Shown here in pieces: positions 60,851 to 64,000 of a stretch of DNA of 64,000 nucleotides. A program made the translations under genes and the position numbers. Under the pieces are notes generated by a model. That model did no database searches. It saw only the letters and a program-made list of their open reading frames with translations, and was not told the origin of the DNA. Numbering within the stretch: position 1 is the first letter of the stretch; the number at the start of each line of letters is the position of its first letter. Source of the DNA: Candidatus Bathyarchaeota archaeon A05DMB-2 (GTDB taxonomy: Archaea; Thermoproteota; Bathyarchaeia; Bathyarchaeales; Bathycorpusculaceae); NCBI GenBank assembly GCA_018475625.1, contig JAAKEZ010000002.1:248001-312000 (forward strand), in the 5' to 3' direction.

Positions 60851-61414
60851 ATGAGTTTATCACCTGTCAAACTTGCGATATTGGAAACTATGCTCTTGCA
60901 TGACAAACCCACGAGAGCTACGGAGATAGCGGAGGAAGTTGGAAAAGAGTTCCCATCTGTGATGATGCACATCATTGGGCTCACCCGCATGGGATACGTG
61001 TATTCGCCTGAGAAAGGGCAGTATGCCATAACCGAGAAAGGCAAAAAAGCGTTAGGCTTGGATGAAATTAGTATGGAAACCGCCAAAGCAATATTGGCGC
61101 AAGTGCCCAGCGACAAGGAATTTTACTTCTACGAGGACATAGGAAAACCACTGGGTCTCTGCGCCCAGAGCCTTCAGGACTTCAGCGACAAAATCCTCAC
61201 AGTCAACGCGGCTTCAGTGGAGTTTCACATGAACCGAGGAGACTTTGAAGCTTGGTTCGCTGGACTCGGCGATGCAGAACTGGCTAAAAAAGCGGCACTT
61301 TTGAAGGAAAAGAAATTGAATGGTGAGGAACTGGGCAGAAAACTACAGGAACTGGTTGCAAACAGATGCACAGTATTATCTAGGAAAGCGAGTTCCATCG
61401 TTCCTCTTCAGTAA
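60851..61414 (+). CDS. Winged-helix regulator with DUF5752-like domain
   Basis: 187 residues from ATG 60851, preceded by AGGTGG; a GTG at 60839 would add four. Winged helix at 4-70 ('LAILETMLLHDKPTRATEIA', 'SVMMHIIGLTRMGYVYSPEK'), then 'DKEFYFYEDIGKPLGLCAQS' 'LQDFSDKI', the start of a DUF5752-type domain that pairs with gluconeogenic or sugar enzymes in archaea. It is divergent from the glycosyltransferase and convergent with fbp, so regulation of sugar flux is a fair guess. Confidence 0.75.
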   Translation: MSLSPVKLAILETMLLHDKPTRATEIAEEVGKEFPSVMMHIIGLTRMGYVYSPEKGQYAITEKGKKALGLDEISMETAKAILAQVPSDKEFYFYEDIGKPLGLCAQSLQDFSDKILTVNAASVEFHMNRGDFEAWFAGLGDAELAKKAALLKEKKLNGEELGRKLQELVANRCTVLSRKASSIVPLQ

Positions 61415-61423
61415 GCCTTCCGC

Positions 61424-62563
61424 TTATGCATCTATAGGTTTGAAGCGCGGTCCAAGCTTTTCCAGAACTTGCTGAATAGTCGTGTACTCCATGTCCTCAG
61501 CGCTTAGCCTCGCTGGTTCAAACTCGCCCATGTTTCGCAGCGTGCATGCGTTATGCATTGCTTCGCGTCTCGCTGTAGCAAACGCTGGGTCATCAAACAA
61601 GTCCGCGATAAGCAAGTTTCCATCATCGTCACACGCGATTTTGCCGTCTGCCACTTGGAAACCTAAAGCAACAACTCTTGGGGGACCATCGAACACCGTG
61701 CACTTTGAAGCTTTAAGCCCAACAGGCATCAAAGGACCCCAGTGGCTTCCCCGCATCCAGCCCTGAACGAAGTAGCTGTGCATGAAAGGCGCCAGGATTT
61801 CGCCCACCGCGGGCAAACCGTGCTGTGCTCGGACAACCATGACGGGGTCATCTTTGCCGACGTATTTTCCAGCTATTAGGGAGAGTTTACTCACGCTGCT
61901 TGCAGCGCAGATTAAGTCGTCGCTTGCTCGCCAAACTCGAGAAACAATGTAACGTCCGACCGTTCCAATCAAAGCCAGCAGTTCGTACATTTCTTCGGGG
62001 CACTTGAGGGTTATAGACTTGTCTTCCAACGTGTCTATCACTTCGAACTTGAAGCCGCAAAGCATGTTGGGGTCAATAACCAGCCCCGCAGTGTTCATAG
62101 GGTCAGCGAACATGCGGAAAAGCGGATAGTTAAATGAACCGGCAGAAGTTTTGTCAGCTGCGAAAACCACGATAGGCTCTGATTTACGTTCCTCTATCTC
62201 AATTTCCGCCACGCCTGGACCCATTCCGCGGACGTTGCCGCTGAACGCGTCCTTCAAGAGGTCTTGGCCAGCAGCGTAGAGCTTCAACTGCGAGGCTTTG
62301 TCTGCGGCTTCCCTGAAGATATTCCAGGCAAGCTCATGAATCATATGGTTCTGTTCACCCTTTTCATGCATCATGAGAAGTTCAAGGTCGTCGCCAGCGT
62401 TGAATACACAGAAATTGTTTATCACGCCCTCTTCAGAGGCTTTTTTCAGGTTTTTTTCTGCAACATCAAATATGGGTTTAGGAACTATGTGGTGTCCGGC
62501 TAAGGAGCCGACGTCACATTTGATTATGGAGATTGTGGTTTTTTTAGGCAACGCGCACCCCAT
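61424..62563 (-). CDS. fbp: Fructose-1,6-bisphosphate aldolase/phosphatase
   Basis: 379 residues from ATG 62563, which puts the conserved 'KTTISIIKCDVGSLAGHH' at its usual place; a TTG at 62587 would add eight. 'FAADKTSAGSFNYPLFRMFA' 'DPMNTAGLVIDP', 'VFDGPPRVVALGFQ' and the Mg-binding Asp cluster 'DDLELLMMHEKG' are family marks. One active site condenses triose phosphates and then removes the phosphate, driving gluconeogenesis one way. Confidence 0.95.
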   Translation of the reverse strand: MGCALPKKTTISIIKCDVGSLAGHHIVPKPIFDVAEKNLKKASEEGVINNFCVFNAGDDLELLMMHEKGEQNHMIHELAWNIFREAADKASQLKLYAAGQDLLKDAFSGNVRGMGPGVAEIEIEERKSEPIVVFAADKTSAGSFNYPLFRMFADPMNTAGLVIDPNMLCGFKFEVIDTLEDKSITLKCPEEMYELLALIGTVGRYIVSRVWRASDDLICAASSVSKLSLIAGKYVGKDDPVMVVRAQHGLPAVGEILAPFMHSYFVQGWMRGSHWGPLMPVGLKASKCTVFDGPPRVVALGFQVADGKIACDDDGNLLIADLFDDPAFATARREAMHNACTLRNMGEFEPARLSAEDMEYTTIQQVLEKLGPRFKPIDA

Positions 62564-62675
62564 TTTAGACCTCGGTGCGGATTGCATTTAAGGTTTTCAG
62601 ATATCTTGGAAGAAATTGTTGTTAGAAACTATGAAATAATAAGAGCTGCATACTCAATGTCGGAGAGTACAGACG

Positions 62676-63176
62676 ATGAGTGAAGTCAGAGTAGTTTCAG
62701 TCAAGATTCCCGAAGAAGTCTACAGCGAGATGGTCTTGCGCGTCCCAGAAGGCGACAGGAGCAACTTTATCCGAGAAGCCATAATAGAGAAGCTTCAAAA
62801 AACCCCCCGAGCGGATAAACTTCTTGAACTAGAGAAAAGAATGAGCAAGGTTGAGAATGAGCTTGGCGAGGTCAGGAAGTACCTCGCAGACCTGGAGTTG
62901 CTCACGTACCAGCACGGGCGGATTAATCCACACACTTTCTGCATAGATGAAACAGACCACCAGATAATGGACTACCTGCTACACTACAAAGGCGCCACCA
63001 CTCCGGAGCTTGCAGAGTACACTAAGACAAACAGGTGGCTCGTGCTGGGAAGACTGAGGAAGATACAGAGAAACTCGAAAAAACAGTTCGGCAAACCCGT
63101 AATCGACTACTACGCCGGCGAGAAGTCAGGGAAGAAAAAGGCGTGGTGGATAAACGAGGAACTAATCCAAGAATAA
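62676..63176 (+). CDS. Regulator with RHH and winged-helix domains
   Basis: 166 residues. N-terminal ribbon-helix-helix ('VRVVSVKIPEEVYSEMVLRV', 'DRSNFIREAIIEKLQKT'), a coiled coil (LLELEKRMSKVENELGEVRK), then a winged helix ('DHQIMDYLLHYKGATTPELA', 'LVLGRLRKIQRNSKKQFGKP'). Two DNA-binding units in one chain. It lies 42 bp before tRNA-Arg. Target unknown. Confidence 0.8.
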   Translation: MSEVRVVSVKIPEEVYSEMVLRVPEGDRSNFIREAIIEKLQKTPRADKLLELEKRMSKVENELGEVRKYLADLELLTYQHGRINPHTFCIDETDHQIMDYLLHYKGATTPELAEYTKTNRWLVLGRLRKIQRNSKKQFGKPVIDYYAGEKSGKKKAWWINEELIQE

Positions 63177-63218
63177 CAGCGAACAGCTTTTTATGGCGGG
63201 ACAATTAATGTCCCAAGA

Positions 63219-63311
63219 GGGCCCGTTGCCCAGCACGGATTAAGGCGTCGGCCTCCGGGCGCACAAGCGGAAGAAAGCCGAAGAACAGGGGTTCAAATCC
63301 CCTCGGGCCCG
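63219..63311 (+). tRNA. tRNA-Arg (CCG) with 17-nt intron
   Basis: Acceptor GGGCCCG/CGGGCCC, T arm AGGGG-TTCAAAT-CCCCT, anticodon stem TCGGC (63248-63252) / GCCGA (63277-63281). The loop reads CTCCGG, then a 17-nt intron GCGCACAAGCGGAAGAA (63259-63275), then A, placing the intron after position 37, the canonical archaeal site cut by the splicing endonuclease. Discriminator G; CCA not encoded. Spliced length 76 nt. Confidence 0.92.
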
Positions 63312-63446
63312 CTACTCTGTTTTTGCTTTTTGACTATTGTTTGTGGCTTCTTTTGGGTAAAGAGTCCCTATTATTCCTCTTTAGCTTTTTCGTATGTTTT
63401 CTATTTTGGAAGAAGGGTCTTGTTCTGCGGACGAAGGAGCCTCTGT

Positions 63447-64000
63447 ATGAGTCTGAGTGTATTTTTTAAGGGTCGGGGTGGGATCAGCCAAAACAATAGG
63501 CCCTACCACCTTTACCTTCTAAAGCCTAAAGGAAAGGATTCCATGCGTTTGGAAGGTCACGAGTTTGTGAAGTATGATGAAGCTTATTTGGATGCGCGGG
63601 GCGGCGGAAAACTTGCAAAGCTCAGATGATCCTGAACTCCCTTTAGAAGTATAAGGACAAGGCTTACTTCTCCACGGAGATAGTTGACGCTTTGAAGGAT
63701 AAGGGTGTGCTGAACCGCGATATAATGGCGAATGTTCGGCGTTTTGAGAAAAGAGGCTTAATTTACGTCCGTGGGTATAAGATGGGTGACAGGCAAACTC
63801 CTTTCAAGGATGGCTACCTAATTACATGGCTTGACCCAGAAAAGCCAAGAAAAGAAGCCATCGAGGATGCCATCCAAAAAACAGATAGGAAGCTTGCTGA
63901 CAGCTCCTCGGGCTACATCGATTATAGAGAGGATTCACAGTGTCAGGGACATAATTCTTGAGAACTCAACTCTGAAAAGGCTTGCTGGTTTTCCCTATAT
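63447..64000 (+). pseudogene. Decayed gene of a second integrated element
   Basis: Fragments in three frames make one protein: 'VFFKGRGGISQNNRPYHLYL' 'LKPKGKDSMRLEGHEFVKYD' (frame from 63447), a frameshift near 63625, 'ILNSL' then TAG at 63644, 'KYKDKAYFSTEIVDALKDKG' 'VLNRDIMANVRRFEKRGLIY', a second shift near 63930, then 'VRDIILENSTLKRLAGFPY' to the edge. A winged-helix-like middle is visible. It lies 3' of tRNA-Arg, where elements integrate. At least three lesions; not functional. Confidence 0.7.

Overview
The window is archaeal chromosome, most likely from a Bathyarchaeia-type lineage. The evidence is aRF1 with NIKS/GGQ motifs, a histone, eukaryote-type ribosomal proteins (S6e, S17e, S24e, S27ae), aIF2-gamma, Rpo7/Spt4, an intron-containing tRNA-Arg and TATA-box promoters. 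The C1 genes (Ftr, a Fae-Hps fusion), FBP aldolase/phosphatase, a HypA/Mrp-type maturase pair and a LarA homologue fit an anaerobe using tetrahydromethanopterin chemistry. The lineage is inferred from this gene mix; there is no rRNA here.

Positions 1 to about 25.5 kb are a provirus of a head-tailed (Caudoviricetes-like) archaeal virus that continues past the left edge. Reading rightward it holds: the end of a portal-like gene; connector, head-closure and tail-terminator genes, two of them carrying large extra domains; tail tube; tail chaperones with a likely -1 frameshift; an unusually short tape-measure candidate; a hub/baseplate protein; small and large terminase; and an ABC-ATPase/GNAT fusion next to terminase. 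A cargo block follows (11.5-20.7 kb): a long prokaryotic Argonaute with an apparently complete catalytic tetrad, a zinc metallopeptidase with a small helical partner, a DNA methyltransferase, a putative restriction endonuclease, and a UvrD-type helicase fused to an Fe-S PD-(D/E)XK nuclease. The right end has small early or regulatory genes (zinc ribbons, RHH, winged helix), an AbrB/PIN toxin-antitoxin pair, repeated palindromes, and a zinc-ribbon tyrosine recombinase abutting the 3' end of tRNA-Pro(GGG), the probable attachment site.

Positions 25.5-63.3 kb are ordinary chromosome. 25.9-46.9 kb is a mosaic of single genes and short operons: aRF1, ftr, hypA/mrp, P-type ATPase, SAM hydroxide adenosyltransferase, MoaD-like, S17e, TatD, histone, antiporter, RimI, LarA, M32 carboxypeptidase, HTH-Fae-Hps and MFS. 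At 47.1-48.5 kb a truncated TrmB regulator is joined to a truncated PQQ surface protein. 48.8-54.1 kb is the conserved archaeal block S6e, aIF2-gamma, PIN, Rpo7, Spt4, GTP-dependent dephospho-CoA kinase, S24e, S27ae. 54.8-58.1 kb is the start of the S10-type ribosomal operon (L3, L4, L23, L2, S19), which stops after S19. 58.4-63.2 kb holds DUF2095, a nucleotidyltransferase, a glycosyltransferase, a DUF5752-type regulator, FBP aldolase/phosphatase and an RHH-winged-helix regulator.

The window ends with tRNA-Arg(CCG) followed by a decayed gene, probably a remnant of a second element that used that tRNA. The best candidates for something new are the provirus cargo block around the Argonaute, the alpha/alpha-toroid fused to a head-closure protein, and the helix-turn-helix fused to Fae-Hps.
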